In this document: one piece after another, positions 35,965-45,669 of the stretch
Position numbering within the stretch: the first letter of the stretch is position 1
Layout of the letters: each line of letters starts with the position of its first letter
NCBI GenBank assembly: GCA_945888995.1
Contig: CAMDBA010000007.1
Coordinates: 1-57,134 of the forward strand
Reading direction: 5' to 3'
DNA: 57,134 bases
Source of the DNA: a bacterium UBP8_UBA817
GTDB taxonomy: Bacteria; Margulisbacteria; Marinamargulisbacteria; CAMDBA01
Position numbers and translations under genes: made by a program
Notes under the pieces: generated by a model
What the model saw: the letters and a program-made list of their open reading frames with translations, nothing else
Database searches by the model: none
Told to the model about the DNA's origin: nothing

Positions 35965-36951
35965 ATGAGTCAAAAACGCCTTGTTTCAGGTATTCAGCCC
36001 ACCGGAAAAATGCATCTTGGAAATTATTTAGGTGCGGTCTCAAACTGGGTCCACCTGCAAGATGAGTATGAATCTTATTTTCTGGTCGTGGATCTCCATT
36101 CATTAACAACCGTCTACGAAGACCCTGAACGGCTCCGTCAGGATAAACTAGATCTGGCCATCGATATCTTAGCGGCAGGGGTCGACCCGGCTAAATGCGC
36201 ACTTTTCCATCAAAGCGATGTTCCCGAACACAGTGAACTTCATTTATATTTATCGATGATTACGCCGCTGCAATGGTTGATGCGGGTTCCGACTTACAAA
36301 GGTAAAATCGAAGAAATCAAAGGTAAAGATTTAGACACCTACGGATTTTTGGGGTATCCCGTTTTAATGGCGGCGGATATTCTGCTTTACAAAGCTCAGG
36401 TCGTGCCGGTCGGTCAGGATCAACTCCCTCATCTGGAATTGGCTCGCGAAATAGCACGCCGGTTTAATAGCTTGTACAAAAAACCCGTTTTCCCGATGAT
36501 CGAAGAAAAACTCACCCAATACCCGGTTCTGCCTGGATTAGACGGCCGAAAAATGTCGAAGAGTTACCAGAATACGATCCCGGTTTCAGCAACGCCTGAT
36601 GAGATGCAAAAACTTGTCATGAGTATGCTCACAGACCCCAACCGCAAGCGGAGAACCGATCCTGGCAATCCGTACATTTGCCCCGTATTTGCCTATCACA
36701 AAATCTACAATTCACCGACGAGACAAGAAGAAGTCTCGGTTGGATGCCAGACGGCTGAAATCGGCTGTGTTGATTGCAAAAAAGAATGCGCCTCACTTTT
36801 AATTGACTCTCTCGGGTCATTTAGGGCGCGTCGTGCGGAACTTATGAAGGACACCTCACAAGTCAGCGCCATATTAACCAAAGGCGCTGAGAAAGCCCGA
36901 AATATCACCACTCAGACCATTCGGGAAGTAAAACAACAAATCGGTCTTTAG
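35965..36951 (+). CDS. trpS: Tryptophanyl-tRNA synthetase
   Basis: Class I synthetase charging tRNA-Trp. The N-terminus SGIQPTGKMHLGNYLGAV carries the HIGH equivalent HLGN at residues 17-20; KMSKS is in GRKMSKSYQNT near 195. The central motif LMAADILLYKAQVVPVGQDQLPHLELAREIA is usual. A four-cysteine pair (CPVF..CQTAEIGCVDCKKEC, about 234-274) suggests a metal or cluster site as in some TrpRS. Length 328 is normal. Confidence 0.96.
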   Translation: MSQKRLVSGIQPTGKMHLGNYLGAVSNWVHLQDEYESYFLVVDLHSLTTVYEDPERLRQDKLDLAIDILAAGVDPAKCALFHQSDVPEHSELHLYLSMITPLQWLMRVPTYKGKIEEIKGKDLDTYGFLGYPVLMAADILLYKAQVVPVGQDQLPHLELAREIARRFNSLYKKPVFPMIEEKLTQYPVLPGLDGRKMSKSYQNTIPVSATPDEMQKLVMSMLTDPNRKRRTDPGNPYICPVFAYHKIYNSPTRQEEVSVGCQTAEIGCVDCKKECASLLIDSLGSFRARRAELMKDTSQVSAILTKGAEKARNITTQTIREVKQQIGL

Positions 36952-36954
36952 ACG

Positions 36955-37191
36955 TCAAATCAAAAATGCATCTTGGCCGGTATCAATCATACTGCCTTGT
37001 TGAGGCTGGCTTCCCTTATTGGGTGATGACAACGGTCTGAGAGGTGCGGCTTTTCCATCACCGCTTAGATCAAAGTGAATATCCATGCCGTATTTTTCTT
37101 TCATCATCTCTTCGATTCCCGATGCTAATTTTTCGGCATTAGAACCCGATTTATAAAATTCCATATTTGATCCGTCAGCAGCTGTGGCCAT
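36955..37191 (-). CDS. Small hypothetical protein (78 aa)
   Basis: Not recognised. A hydrophilic protein with a predicted short helix around residues 17-36 (NAEKLASGIEEMMKEKYG) and a Pro/Ser/Gly/Gln-rich, probably disordered tail. No membrane segment, signal peptide or Cys. It follows the 110-residue gene by 16 bases with a GAGGTAAGGAG-type ribosome site, so the two are likely co-translated. The end lies three bases from the trpS stop on the other strand. Confidence 0.6.
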   Translation of the reverse strand: MATAADGSNMEFYKSGSNAEKLASGIEEMMKEKYGMDIHFDLSGDGKAAPLRPLSSPNKGSQPQQGSMIDTGQDAFLI

Positions 37192-37207
37192 CTCTGTCTC
37201 CTTACCT

Positions 37208-37540
37208 CTAGGCTAATAATGACTTTGCGATAATAAGTGCCTCTTCTTTTTTTTCAGGGCACTCCAATACTGAATCACGAATGATATGAATTAGCTTCAG
37301 ATCTTCTTGAGTTAAATCGTGTCCGATAATACCCTCTAACTTTAATGTCAAAAGAACTTCAGCCAAGACAATATCGGTATCCCGGGTTCCGATCATAGGC
37401 AACAATCGTTTTAAAATAAACGTAAATTGCTCATGCTTTGTCAGGGCGGAAGACAATATTTCCTCCGGGCTTGGTTCCTTGTGTTCGGTAATCCGGTTAG
37501 CAGGTTCCATCATCCGAAGATGGGATTCTATACTATCCAT
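37208..37540 (-). CDS. Small hypothetical helical protein (110 aa)
   Basis: Not recognised. Almost wholly alpha-helical in appearance, acidic/leucine-rich, without membrane segments: N-terminal polar stretch, then helices around 28-50, 60-72 and 78-108. AGAGGGGTG precedes the ATG. It is followed by the 78-residue gene and lies 110 bases downstream of arsR on the same strand, perhaps in the same transcript. Small paired helical proteins can be adaptor or chaperone pairs, but nothing here shows that. Confidence 0.62.
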   Translation of the reverse strand: MDSIESHLRMMEPANRITEHKEPSPEEILSSALTKHEQFTFILKRLLPMIGTRDTDIVLAEVLLTLKLEGIIGHDLTQEDLKLIHIIRDSVLECPEKKEEALIIAKSLLA

Positions 37541-37650
37541 AACGACACCCCTCTCTTATCTAAAAGACTCATACTGGCTCCCACACATGACGCTTCGGCC
37601 ATCACCATTTACTAGATCGTAAAATGGATAGGGGTACATGCATTGAAGTA

Positions 37651-37938
37651 TTATGGTTGATCGAAAACCAATCCTTCGAATTCTTTTAATGTCTTTTGGA
37701 AATTCTCGTAATCCATGGAGTAATAAATATTACGGCCTTCTTTACGGGATTTGGTGATTCCGGCTCTTTTCAGAGTGTTAAGATGATGCGACGTTGTAGA
37801 CTGCTCTAAGTAGAAGTGTTTTTCTACGTCCTGAGCGTACATCTCGGTATTTTTCTTGAGCAATTTAATAATTTCAAGCCGTTCCTCATTGGCCAGCGCC
37901 TTGAAAAATTTAATAAACTTGGTATTTGATTCGTTCAC
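37651..37938 (-). CDS. ArsR-type winged-helix regulator without cysteines
   Basis: Small DNA-binding repressor. Residues 10-80 give the winged helix: [17 protein letters not shown], recognition helix in [19 protein letters not shown] and wing [10 protein letters not shown]. There is no Cys at all, so it is not an alpha3-type metal sensor; the signal is unknown. Its start overlaps serS by four bases, so it sits as the last gene of the glyA-pheA-serS operon and may control that operon or the small genes after it. Confidence 0.88.
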   Translation of the reverse strand: MNESNTKFIKFFKALANEERLEIIKLLKKNTEMYAQDVEKHFYLEQSTTSHHLNTLKRAGITKSRKEGRNIYYSMDYENFQKTLKEFEGLVFDQP

Positions 37939-39185
37939 TGTAACTTTTCCACCCCCACGTATGACTGCAAAACACTCGGAATAAGAATTTGACCGTCTTC
38001 GGTTTGGCCATTTTCAAGTATCGCAGCAAATGTTCTACCGACGGCAAGCCCAGATCCATTAATAGTATGTAAATACTGTACTTTACCCGTCGTTTTGTCC
38101 TTATACCTTATCATGCTACGGCGTGCTTGAAAATCCAAAAAGTTCGAGCAAGAGGAAATTTCCCGGTAGGTATTTTGAGACGGGAACCAGACTTCGATAT
38201 CATAGGTTTTAGCGGACGAAAACCCCAGATCTCCCGAACAAAGCTTCACGACGCGATACGGTAAGTCTAAAGCTTTCAAAACCGCTTCAGCATCATTTAA
38301 TAGCTTTTCCAGCTCATCCGCAGATGAGGCCGGATCGACTAGTTTAACCAGTTCGATTTTATTGAATTGATGTTGGCGTATCAGGCCTTTGACGTCTTTA
38401 CCGTACGAACCGGCTTCTTTTCTAAAGCAAGGTGTGTGGGCCGTTAATTTCATCGGCAATAGTTCTTCATCTAGGATTTCATTCCGGTATAAATTGGTGA
38501 GCTGCACTTCTGCCGTCGGGCTTAACCAGAGGTCACTTTCCTCGGCTTTGAAGAGATCCGCTGCGAACTTTGGAAGCTGGCCGGTGCCGGTGAGCGATTG
38601 GCTGTTAATTAATGCAGGCGGCATAATCTCGGTATAGCCATGAGAGCCGGTGTGTAAATCCAACATGAAATTGATGAGCGCGCGCTCGAGCTTTGCGCCC
38701 CACTTTTTGTAGACAGCAAATCTGGCGCCAGATATTTTGGCGGCACGTTCAAAATCCACGAGGTCCAACGCAGTGGCTAATTCGTCATGAGCTTTTGGGG
38801 TAAATGAAAACGCTTTCGGCACACCGACGACACGTACTTCCTGATTATCGGCTTCGGATTTTCCGGCCGGCACATCTTCTGCGAAGATATTTGGCAATAA
38901 TAACGCCGCATCACGGGTTTGCTGTTCCAAAATCTGGAGACGTTCCTGGTCCTGCTTAATTTTTTCGGCTAGTTGGGTGAGTTCCGCCAATAATTCAGGA
39001 GTCGGTTTTCCCTTCGGCGTCATTTGGTTACGCTTGGCTTTGAGTTCATCGACTCCCTGCAGAACGTCCCGCCACTCGCGATCGGCCTTCATATAGGTTT
39101 CCAGAAATTCAGGTGGGTAATGACGGGCATCTAAACAGGCTTTGACGTGCTCGGGTTGGTTGCGTACGAGTTGCGGATCGATCAT
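37935..39185 (-). CDS. serS: Seryl-tRNA synthetase
   Basis: Class II synthetase charging tRNA-Ser. The N-terminal long coiled-coil arm (about 30-100) begins after [18 protein letters not shown]. Motif 2 is [21 protein letters not shown] (about 255-275, serine-binding) and motif 3 [14 protein letters not shown] near 380. Length 416 is normal. Four-base overlaps link it to pheA upstream and arsR downstream. Confidence 0.96.
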   Translation of the reverse strand: MIDPQLVRNQPEHVKACLDARHYPPEFLETYMKADREWRDVLQGVDELKAKRNQMTPKGKPTPELLAELTQLAEKIKQDQERLQILEQQTRDAALLLPNIFAEDVPAGKSEADNQEVRVVGVPKAFSFTPKAHDELATALDLVDFERAAKISGARFAVYKKWGAKLERALINFMLDLHTGSHGYTEIMPPALINSQSLTGTGQLPKFAADLFKAEESDLWLSPTAEVQLTNLYRNEILDEELLPMKLTAHTPCFRKEAGSYGKDVKGLIRQHQFNKIELVKLVDPASSADELEKLLNDAEAVLKALDLPYRVVKLCSGDLGFSSAKTYDIEVWFPSQNTYREISSCSNFLDFQARRSMIRYKDKTTGKVQYLHTINGSGLAVGRTFAAILENGQTEDGQILIPSVLQSYVGVEKLQ

Positions 39186-40042
39186 ATGATAGTATCCCTT
39201 CTATAAGATCCTAAATTTTTGAAATAAGAGGTTTTGAGTTTAATGGCGTCCAGGGTATCTTTTACTTTTTTGTCTTCATTATGCCCTTCAAAATCGATAA
39301 AAAACAAATACTCGCCCAGCACTTCTTTTGTCGGGCGGGACGAAATTTTAGTCAAATTAATATCTCTGTCGGCGAATTCACCGAGTACTTCGTAAAGGCC
39401 GCCGGACTTGTCTTTAGTCGTCGATAAGATCACGGAGGTTTTATCTTGCCCTGTGGAATGCGTCTGTTCATACCCGATTACCGCAAAACGGGTCCGGTTA
39501 TTCGGATAATCATTGACGGAGGAATCCAGGATATCTAGTCCGTATAATGTCGCTAATTCACGATTGCCAATCACGGCTACAATTGGATTTTCCAGATCAG
39601 GCGATATAGCGCCTTTTACCATCTGCTCCACAGCGACCGCGGTCGAAGAGGTTTGATGAGTCCGGACCTTTGGAAATTTTTGATGAATATAATGTGAGCA
39701 CTGCGCCAATACCTGGGGATGCGACATAATATCGGTGATAGACTCGATTCTGCATCCAGGTAAGCTCATTAAACAATGAACGACCTCTATACTTAATTCA
39801 GCGTTTACAACCACATTTTCGCTCTGAATCATTAAATCCAGCGTCGTCGTCACAGACCCTTCAACCGAGTTTTCGACCGGCACGATGATCTCGTCGCATT
39901 TTTTCTCGCTTAGCCAGGTAAACAAGTCAAAAATCGACGATGCAGGCATCGGATCTGCGAGCATATTATGGCGCTTCAAATAGACATCTAGAGCCATATT
40001 GGAAAACGTTCCGGGTGGCCCCAGATAGGCCATTTTTTTCAT
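39182..40042 (-). CDS. pheA: Prephenate dehydratase with ACT domain
   Basis: Converts prephenate to phenylpyruvate for phenylalanine synthesis. It starts [32 protein letters not shown] (about 57-70) and the catalytic TRF in NRTRFAVIG (about 184) are present. The C-terminal ACT domain (about 200-285) with [20 protein letters not shown] and [21 protein letters not shown] gives phenylalanine feedback. No chorismate mutase domain, so monofunctional. Length 286. Overlaps glyA and serS by four bases each. Confidence 0.94.
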   Translation of the reverse strand: MKKMAYLGPPGTFSNMALDVYLKRHNMLADPMPASSIFDLFTWLSEKKCDEIIVPVENSVEGSVTTTLDLMIQSENVVVNAELSIEVVHCLMSLPGCRIESITDIMSHPQVLAQCSHYIHQKFPKVRTHQTSSTAVAVEQMVKGAISPDLENPIVAVIGNRELATLYGLDILDSSVNDYPNNRTRFAVIGYEQTHSTGQDKTSVILSTTKDKSGGLYEVLGEFADRDINLTKISSRPTKEVLGEYLFFIDFEGHNEDKKVKDTLDAIKLKTSYFKNLGSYRRDTII

Positions 40043-41292
40043 GAAAGCTCGGGATATAAGCTATATTTTGCAGAAAGAGCTGCGACTTTCTGGGAAGCAG
40101 CCGAGCTGACAGCGTCATTTCCGATATTATGAACCACCTCGTAAATTAAGCCTGCGATGTCATGCATATCGGCTTCAGTCATTCCTCGTGTGGTCACAGC
40201 CGGCGTTCCGATTCGGACTCCAGATGTAACAAACGGGGTTTGAGGATCGAATGGAATGGTATTTTTGTTCACGGTTATGCCGACTTCATCCAGGGCATTT
40301 TCAGCTTGCTTACCGGTGATTTTAGCACTTCTGAGATCTACTAACATCAAGTGATTATCAGTCCCGCCGGAGACGATTCTGAGGCCGTTTTTTTCTAAAG
40401 CGCCTGCCAAAGTCTGGGCATTTTTGATGACTTGTTTTTGATAGGTCGTAAATGACGGTTCTAATGCTTCTTTAAATGACACCGCTTTTGCTGCGATGAC
40501 ATGCATCAAAGGCCCGCCCTGAGAGCCTGGGAAAACCGCTTTATCGATTTGCTTGGCATATTCGGCTTTGCACATAATCATCCCGCCGCGTGGGCCGCGT
40601 AAGGTTTTATGAGTAGTTGTAGTCACGACGTCTGCATAAGGCACCGGACTTGGGTGAAGACCTGTTGCGACAAGACCTGCGATATGGGCCATATCCACCA
40701 TTAAATAGGCACCGACGGATTTGGCGATTTCGCTGAGTCTCGGAAAATCAATGATCCGGGAATAAGCAGAGGCCCCGGCAATGATCATTTTAGGTTTGGT
40801 TTCGTTTGCAATACGGGCGAGTTCTTCATAATCAATCCGCTCATCGGTTTCGCTGACACCGTATGGAACCACTTTATAATAAGCGCCTGACATATTTACC
40901 GGAGATCCGTGGGTCAGATGACCTCCGTGTGAAAGGTTCATTCCCATAATCGTGTCTCCCGGCTGCAAAAGCGCGAAGAATACCGCATTATTGGCAGATG
41001 CGCCTGAGTGAGGCTGAACATTGACGTGATCTGCACCGAATAAATTTTTGGCCCGTTCGATTGCGACGGTTTCGACGATATCCACGTATTCACAACCGCC
41101 GTAGTAACGCTTATAGGGAAGCCCTTCGGCATATTTATTAGTCAAGCAAGACCCTTGGGCCTGCATCACGGCAAGAGAGGTAAAGTTCTCGGACGCGATT
41201 AACTCGATTTTTGTGCGTTGCCGCCCTAATTCTTTGATGATCGCGCTTGCGATTTCGGGATCCTGCGCTTGTAATTGGTCGAAATTATTCAT
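40039..41292 (-). CDS. glyA: Serine hydroxymethyltransferase
   Basis: PLP enzyme that converts serine and tetrahydrofolate to glycine and methylene-tetrahydrofolate. [20 protein letters not shown] (about 30-50), [12 protein letters not shown], and the PLP lysine in [14 protein letters not shown] (about 226) are all present; length 417 is standard. First gene of glyA-pheA-serS-arsR, preceded by a strong extended -10 promoter. Confidence 0.97.
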   Translation of the reverse strand: MNNFDQLQAQDPEIASAIIKELGRQRTKIELIASENFTSLAVMQAQGSCLTNKYAEGLPYKRYYGGCEYVDIVETVAIERAKNLFGADHVNVQPHSGASANNAVFFALLQPGDTIMGMNLSHGGHLTHGSPVNMSGAYYKVVPYGVSETDERIDYEELARIANETKPKMIIAGASAYSRIIDFPRLSEIAKSVGAYLMVDMAHIAGLVATGLHPSPVPYADVVTTTTHKTLRGPRGGMIMCKAEYAKQIDKAVFPGSQGGPLMHVIAAKAVSFKEALEPSFTTYQKQVIKNAQTLAGALEKNGLRIVSGGTDNHLMLVDLRSAKITGKQAENALDEVGITVNKNTIPFDPQTPFVTSGVRIGTPAVTTRGMTEADMHDIAGLIYEVVHNIGNDAVSSAASQKVAALSAKYSLYPELS

Positions 41293-41353
41293 TGTTTAGT
41301 TCACCAAACCTATCCTATTTATTTTGTACTCTTGCGAGGTTATCGAAAGAATT

Positions 41354-41383
41354 ATTATATCACCGGCTATAAAATCCCTTCAA
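41354..41383 (-). promoter_or_regulatory. Extended -10 promoter of the glyA operon
   Basis: On the minus strand TTGAAG (41378-41383), 18 bases, then TGATATAAT, a full extended -10 with consensus hexamer at 41354-41359. The start would be near 41347, leader about 55 bases. Confidence 0.62.
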
Positions 41384-41397
41384 TAATGAGAATCTAT

Positions 41398-42426
41398 CTA
41401 CCGGGACGGCACCCACTTTTGCCAGGATTCGGGGACGAAGCGCAGTGCCGCCTTTTGGATATCGTCCTGGTGCCTCTGATAAAGAATCCCCAGATAAATG
41501 ACACCAATACCTAAACCCGATAATACAAACGGGAATAAAAGCGAATGCTCGAATACTCGGTAAGCCAGGTGGCAAATGTAGCCGACAACGCCGATCGCGC
41601 CTAAAATAATAAAAATGTTACGCTGTAAAAAGATCGAGAGCCAGATCAGACCGATATTAACCAGTAAATATAAAAACCGCGTAAACTCATTGCCGGAATC
41701 CATTAAGGATAGTCCGCCCCAAAACGCGATCCCCCCAAAGAGATATCCCCAAAATGCATAATCCGTCGTCGATTTCCGATCCACTAAATAAGCGCCTAAA
41801 ATCATTCCGATGCCAAATAATAACGCCACCCAAAGCTGCCCGTTAAAATGAAATTCATACCGCCCAAATATCAGAGGCGTCACATCAATCGATAAAAACC
41901 ATATCGACAGCGCAATCGGTGCCGTTAAAAACGGAAATCTGAAAAAATGAAGCGCTGAAAATCCTGCCGCAATCGTTCCCACTTCCATGAGAATCCAGCT
42001 TCCCTTCATCCATGTGTAATAACCGTGATAGACACCGGGGTCTCCCATCGGCCAAATACCGGTCGCGCGTTCAAGCCCGTAAATCGCAAGAGGCACCATG
42101 CACACGGCCATCGTCACAAAAAGACCGCCGGGAATCTTGCGGTTAGGCTGCTGCCAAAGCCGGTTTCCCAAAAATAAAAAACAAAGCCCATATATAATAG
42201 AAAGCAAAAACAACCCGACTCCGCCAAATCGCTCCCAAGTAGTGTTCATCAACCACGTCATCGCGGAAATCACAATAAATGCGCCGGAATAATACGCCAC
42301 GTGAGCATATTCCAGCTTAGACGTAGTGACCTGTTGAGATTCCAATTTGGCCCATAACCGGTCGGATTGGTCCTCAGCAAGAAAATCGGCGGCCGCATTT
42401 TTGAACTGGTCTTTATCAATTCTCAT
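41398..42426 (-). CDS. Polytopic membrane protein of unknown function (DUF2157-like)
   Basis: About 342 residues. A hydrophilic N-terminal segment (1-45, acidic/helical, DFLAEDQSDRLWAKLE) precedes about ten membrane helices and a short basic C-terminus ending RFVPESWQKWVPSR. The layout, a short leader plus tandem helices, resembles DUF2157-type proteins, but the family match is loose. The ATG at 42426 is preferred to an upstream GTG because AAAGGTG lies eight bases before it. Stands alone, divergent from lipA. Confidence 0.68.
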   Translation of the reverse strand: MRIDKDQFKNAAADFLAEDQSDRLWAKLESQQVTTSKLEYAHVAYYSGAFIVISAMTWLMNTTWERFGGVGLFLLSIIYGLCFLFLGNRLWQQPNRKIPGGLFVTMAVCMVPLAIYGLERATGIWPMGDPGVYHGYYTWMKGSWILMEVGTIAAGFSALHFFRFPFLTAPIALSIWFLSIDVTPLIFGRYEFHFNGQLWVALLFGIGMILGAYLVDRKSTTDYAFWGYLFGGIAFWGGLSLMDSGNEFTRFLYLLVNIGLIWLSIFLQRNIFIILGAIGVVGYICHLAYRVFEHSLLFPFVLSGLGIGVIYLGILYQRHQDDIQKAALRFVPESWQKWVPSR

Positions 42427-42660
42427 TCTGCTATTCACCTTTCTTTAGATAAAAATAATAAAAATATCGCTCATAAAAGGCTAATTGTGGCATAACATCG
42501 CGTTTTTATTGCGATAAATCGAAGGGCCCTAATCATAACTCAAAGTCTCTTTATTCGGAATAATAAGCTGTCTTGTGATGTTTAAAAAAAGAGGATCGCC
42601 TGTTAAACTTGAGGGCGTTATTGGACCTCAATACGAAATCCAAGGTAAGGAAAAGACCTC

Positions 42661-43575
42661 ATGCAACAACGACTCCCCGAATGGTTTAAACAACCGCAAA
42701 GCAAATATCAGGCAACCAAACAACTCTCCTCTCTCTTAAAATCCGAAATTCCAAACACCATCTGCCAAGAAGCCAAGTGCCCGAATCGTTCCGACTGCTG
42801 GTCTAAAGGGGTTCTTACTTTTATGGTTCTGGGAACGGTTTGTACGCGGACCTGCGCGTTTTGTAGTGTAAAACATGGCAAGCCGCTTGCACCTGACCGC
42901 ACGGAAATTAACTCCATTCTCAATGCGATTGAAAAACTTAACCTGCGATTTGTGGTCATGACGTCGCCTAACCGCGATGACTTAAAAGACGGAGGCGCTT
43001 CGCATTATGCCTACCTGATCGAGACCATTCGGCAGCATCACCCTGAAGTCAAAATCGAAGTCTTAATTCCTGACTTCAAAGGCAATGTGGAGTCTCTCAA
43101 AGTCGTTATCGCCGCCAAACCGGATGTCATTAACCATAATATGGAAACAGTGTCACGGCTTTATTCGACCGCCAGAAAAGGCTCGCTATATAAACGTTCC
43201 CTTCAGCTTTTAACCACAATTAAAGAATTTGACGACACCATTCTTACCAAAACCGGCGTGATGGTCGGACTCGGAGAAACTGTAGAAGAACTGACTCAGA
43301 CATTCGAAGATATCAATCACACCGGCGTCGACATTGTCACCGTCGGACAATACCTCAAACCGGATAAAGAAAGTCTGGATATCGCCCGTTATTATCATCC
43401 CGATGAATTTGATCACCTTAAAACTGTAGCCGAATCTCTTGGTATTCCGTTTGTATTTTCAGGACCATTGGTTCGCAGTTCGTTTTTAGCCGAGCACGTA
43501 TTTGATAAAACATTATTGGTCGCACGTCGTTTAAATTCTGCCAGAGAAAAAGCTTATGTCACCCCTGGAGCTTAA
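42661..43575 (+). CDS. lipA: Lipoyl synthase
   Basis: Radical-SAM enzyme that inserts two sulfur atoms into protein-bound octanoyl groups to make lipoate. Auxiliary cluster cysteines Cys35, Cys40, Cys46 (CQEAKCPNRSDCW) and radical-SAM cysteines Cys61, Cys65, Cys68 (CTRTCAFC) are all present. The conserved C-terminal Ser ligand is in RSSFLAEHVF. Length 304. A clear AAGGTAAGGAA lies before the ATG. Overlaps plsY by 20 bases. Confidence 0.97.
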   Translation: MQQRLPEWFKQPQSKYQATKQLSSLLKSEIPNTICQEAKCPNRSDCWSKGVLTFMVLGTVCTRTCAFCSVKHGKPLAPDRTEINSILNAIEKLNLRFVVMTSPNRDDLKDGGASHYAYLIETIRQHHPEVKIEVLIPDFKGNVESLKVVIAAKPDVINHNMETVSRLYSTARKGSLYKRSLQLLTTIKEFDDTILTKTGVMVGLGETVEELTQTFEDINHTGVDIVTVGQYLKPDKESLDIARYYHPDEFDHLKTVAESLGIPFVFSGPLVRSSFLAEHVFDKTLLVARRLNSAREKAYVTPGA

Positions 43576-44143
43576 TAGCGGGCTTTTAATTTTTGCGTAT
43601 CTTTTAGGCTCGATTCCGTTCGGACTTCTGGTCGCCAAAGCCAAAAAAGTTGACTTAAGAAAAGTCGGATCCGGCAATACGGGTGCTACAAATATTTACC
43701 GGGCGCTCGGATTTAAATACGCGGCATTTGTGTTTTTGTTAGACGCGGTAAAAGGGTTTATTCCGACATTTATTAGTATGCTGATATTACATTCTGCCTC
43801 AATGGCGATCATTGTCGGGTTAATGGCTATCGTCGGACATTGCTTACCGGTGTTTGCCGGATTTAAAGGCGGTAAAGGTGCGGCAACCGGGCTTGGAGTG
43901 TTGCTTGCAATCAGTCCGGATGTCTTTTGTATCACGGCGATTTTGGCTGCGGTCATCATTTGGATCACACGTTATGTCTCACTGGCCACGATCTGCAGCT
44001 GTATTATTTTGCCTGCATTGCTGGTTGTTTTTCATTATCCCAGGTCTTATGCGTTGATTGTCGGCGCGATTTGCCTGTCTGTCCTTTACCGGCATAAAAG
44101 CAATATCGGGCGGTTGATCAAGGGGCAAGAAAATAAAGTTTAG
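43556..44143 (+). CDS. plsY: Acyl-phosphate:glycerol-3-phosphate acyltransferase
   Basis: First acylation of glycerol-3-phosphate in phospholipid synthesis, using acyl phosphate from PlsX. Motifs: YLLGSIPFGLLVAK (about 15-28), the SGNTGATN phosphate loop (about 41-48) and GFKGGKGAATGLGVLL (about 101-116). Five to seven helices, 195 residues. Its substrate can come from the gpsA product at 54.5 kb. The start lies inside lipA. Confidence 0.95.
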   Translation: MSPLELNSGLLIFAYLLGSIPFGLLVAKAKKVDLRKVGSGNTGATNIYRALGFKYAAFVFLLDAVKGFIPTFISMLILHSASMAIIVGLMAIVGHCLPVFAGFKGGKGAATGLGVLLAISPDVFCITAILAAVIIWITRYVSLATICSCIILPALLVVFHYPRSYALIVGAICLSVLYRHKSNIGRLIKGQENKV

Positions 44144-44152
44144 GATTGGCTG

Positions 44153-44725
44153 ATGGACACAAAAGAAAGTCTTAGAGCACGACTTCTTTTGCAGCGTCGT
44201 CTTATTTCACCCGACCGGCGTCAATCGGCAAGCCTGCAGGTTTGTGATCGACTGACCGCTTTATCCGACGTCCAAAACGCCCACCATATTGCCGTCTATA
44301 TCGCGATTGATCAGGAAATTGAATTGGCGTCATTTATCGAGTGGTGCTTTACCGAGGAAAAAACACTTTACGCACCGGCCTATCATACTGCTTCGCAAGC
44401 CTACGTCTTAACACGATTGCATTCAATGACAGACGTTCAAAAGGGTCGTCACGGGGTGTCGGAACCGCCGTTATCCGATTATTTGATTCCATCTAACTTT
44501 GGCCAAATTGACGGATTTCTGGTACCTGGCATTGGATTTGACCGGCAAGGATATCGGCTCGGATTCGGAAAAGGCTATTACGACCGGCTGCTCATTGAAT
44601 TTTCGGGCCTTAAAATCGGAATTGGATATGAAGAACAGATCATCTTCGCCTGCCCTGCCGACCCGTGGGACGTTCCGATGACGATGGTCGTGACGGAAAA
44701 GTCGGTTTACTTACCCGCCGAATAA
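44153..44725 (+). CDS. 5-formyltetrahydrofolate cyclo-ligase
   Basis: ATP-dependent conversion of 5-formyl-THF to methenyl-THF (5-FCL/YgfA family). Signature LVPGIGFDRQGYRLGFGKGYYDR (about 124-146) with the ATP/folate GFGKGYYDR, and N-terminal SPDRRQSASLQVCDRL. Length 190 is normal. It lies nine bases after plsY and ends in a 15-base overlap with the convergent next gene. Confidence 0.93.
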   Translation: MDTKESLRARLLLQRRLISPDRRQSASLQVCDRLTALSDVQNAHHIAVYIAIDQEIELASFIEWCFTEEKTLYAPAYHTASQAYVLTRLHSMTDVQKGRHGVSEPPLSDYLIPSNFGQIDGFLVPGIGFDRQGYRLGFGKGYYDRLLIEFSGLKIGIGYEEQIIFACPADPWDVPMTMVVTEKSVYLPAE

Positions 44726-45628
44726 GCTTTTTAATTTACCCATAAAACCGGTCCGCGCTTTTGGCTGTGTGGATTGGGAGGTTGCTGTCTTTTTTCCTTC
44801 TTCTTCTTTTTCATTAGCGACGATAAAAAATGACAATGCCTCGAAGTCATTTAATCCGATCGGTAAGCCTTTTTGATTCACCAAATAGAACCATCTGGCG
44901 GATAATTTCTGAATATATTCGGTTGAGCCCATGATGTGAAATTCATTGAGTAGAATTTCTTCCCATTGTGACCGGATCATTGTAATGACCGAGCTTTTCG
45001 GCACAACAGGTTTGATGCCGTGGCGGCTAAGCGATAAGTAGGGAATTAAAAAGCGGTCTACCCTCTCTGATTCCAGCGCCTTTTGAACCTGAGAGTCTAG
45101 TTCGGCTTTGGATAAGGGTTTGGTGTCGCGGGCGTCTTGTTCTTTATAATAGCTTGAGCTGATGTCGCTGGCGACGGTATCTAATTGAGACGAATTTGCC
45201 ACAGCTGAAGATCCCGGCGCACTGGCGGCTGCTTGAGCCACTGCCGCGGTTCCGCCACCGGCAGGTGCTGGGGCAGCTCCTCCACCGGCAGCGGGTGCGT
45301 CACTCGATGCTGCTGCGGCTTTGCCCTTAGGTTTTGGCCGGCCATCGATAATCGCCACGATTTCTTCGGCAAACGTCTCAGTCAGCGTGCCGCCTTGCTG
45401 TTTGACAGTCTGAAGCCAAAAATCAGTCAACGCATCTACAAATTCATCGGTATATCCCCCGCCGATCCCGGGTAAAATCTGAAGCCAGCCTTCTTTGGCC
45501 GGCTGCGGTTCAAGTCCGGTGGGAATCGAGAGATTTTGACCGCCCGATACTAATTCCATATAAGTCCGTAAAAATCCTTTTGCGTCCTGAGCGCTAATGT
45601 AGCCGTTTAAATCGCTGGTTTGTGACAT
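44711..45628 (-). CDS. Hypothetical two-domain protein with Ala/Gly/Pro linker
   Basis: Not recognised. Residues 1-98 form a compact domain (YISAQDAKGFLRTYMELV..DALTDFWLQTV). Residues 99-150 are a low-complexity linker of A, G, P and S. Residues 165-270 form a second mostly helical domain (RVDRFLIPYLSLSRHG..WFYLVNQKGLPIGLNDFEALSFFI). The last 25 residues are basic and end KARTGFMGKLKSLFGG, a possible amphipathic membrane-contacting tail. No signal peptide and no Cys. AGAGGATAA precedes the ATG. Function unknown. Confidence 0.62.
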   Translation of the reverse strand: MSQTSDLNGYISAQDAKGFLRTYMELVSGGQNLSIPTGLEPQPAKEGWLQILPGIGGGYTDEFVDALTDFWLQTVKQQGGTLTETFAEEIVAIIDGRPKPKGKAAAASSDAPAAGGGAAPAPAGGGTAAVAQAAASAPGSSAVANSSQLDTVASDISSSYYKEQDARDTKPLSKAELDSQVQKALESERVDRFLIPYLSLSRHGIKPVVPKSSVITMIRSQWEEILLNEFHIMGSTEYIQKLSARWFYLVNQKGLPIGLNDFEALSFFIVANEKEEEGKKTATSQSTQPKARTGFMGKLKSLFGG

Positions 45629-45669
45629 GTTTTATCCTCTGGCGGTATGATTTTGTACGATAAATTATA

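Noticed and set aside
36900-37600. Toxin-antitoxin module
   Set aside because: Neither small protein has a recognisable toxin or antitoxin motif; only the pairing is suggestive.
37541-37650. Promoter of the two small genes
   Set aside because: No pair of -35 and -10 hexamers at reasonable spacing was found.
42480-42530. Terminator or switch in the lipA upstream gap
   Set aside because: ATCGC/GCGAT is only a 5-bp stem with a long AT loop, within an AT-rich gap, so chance is likely.
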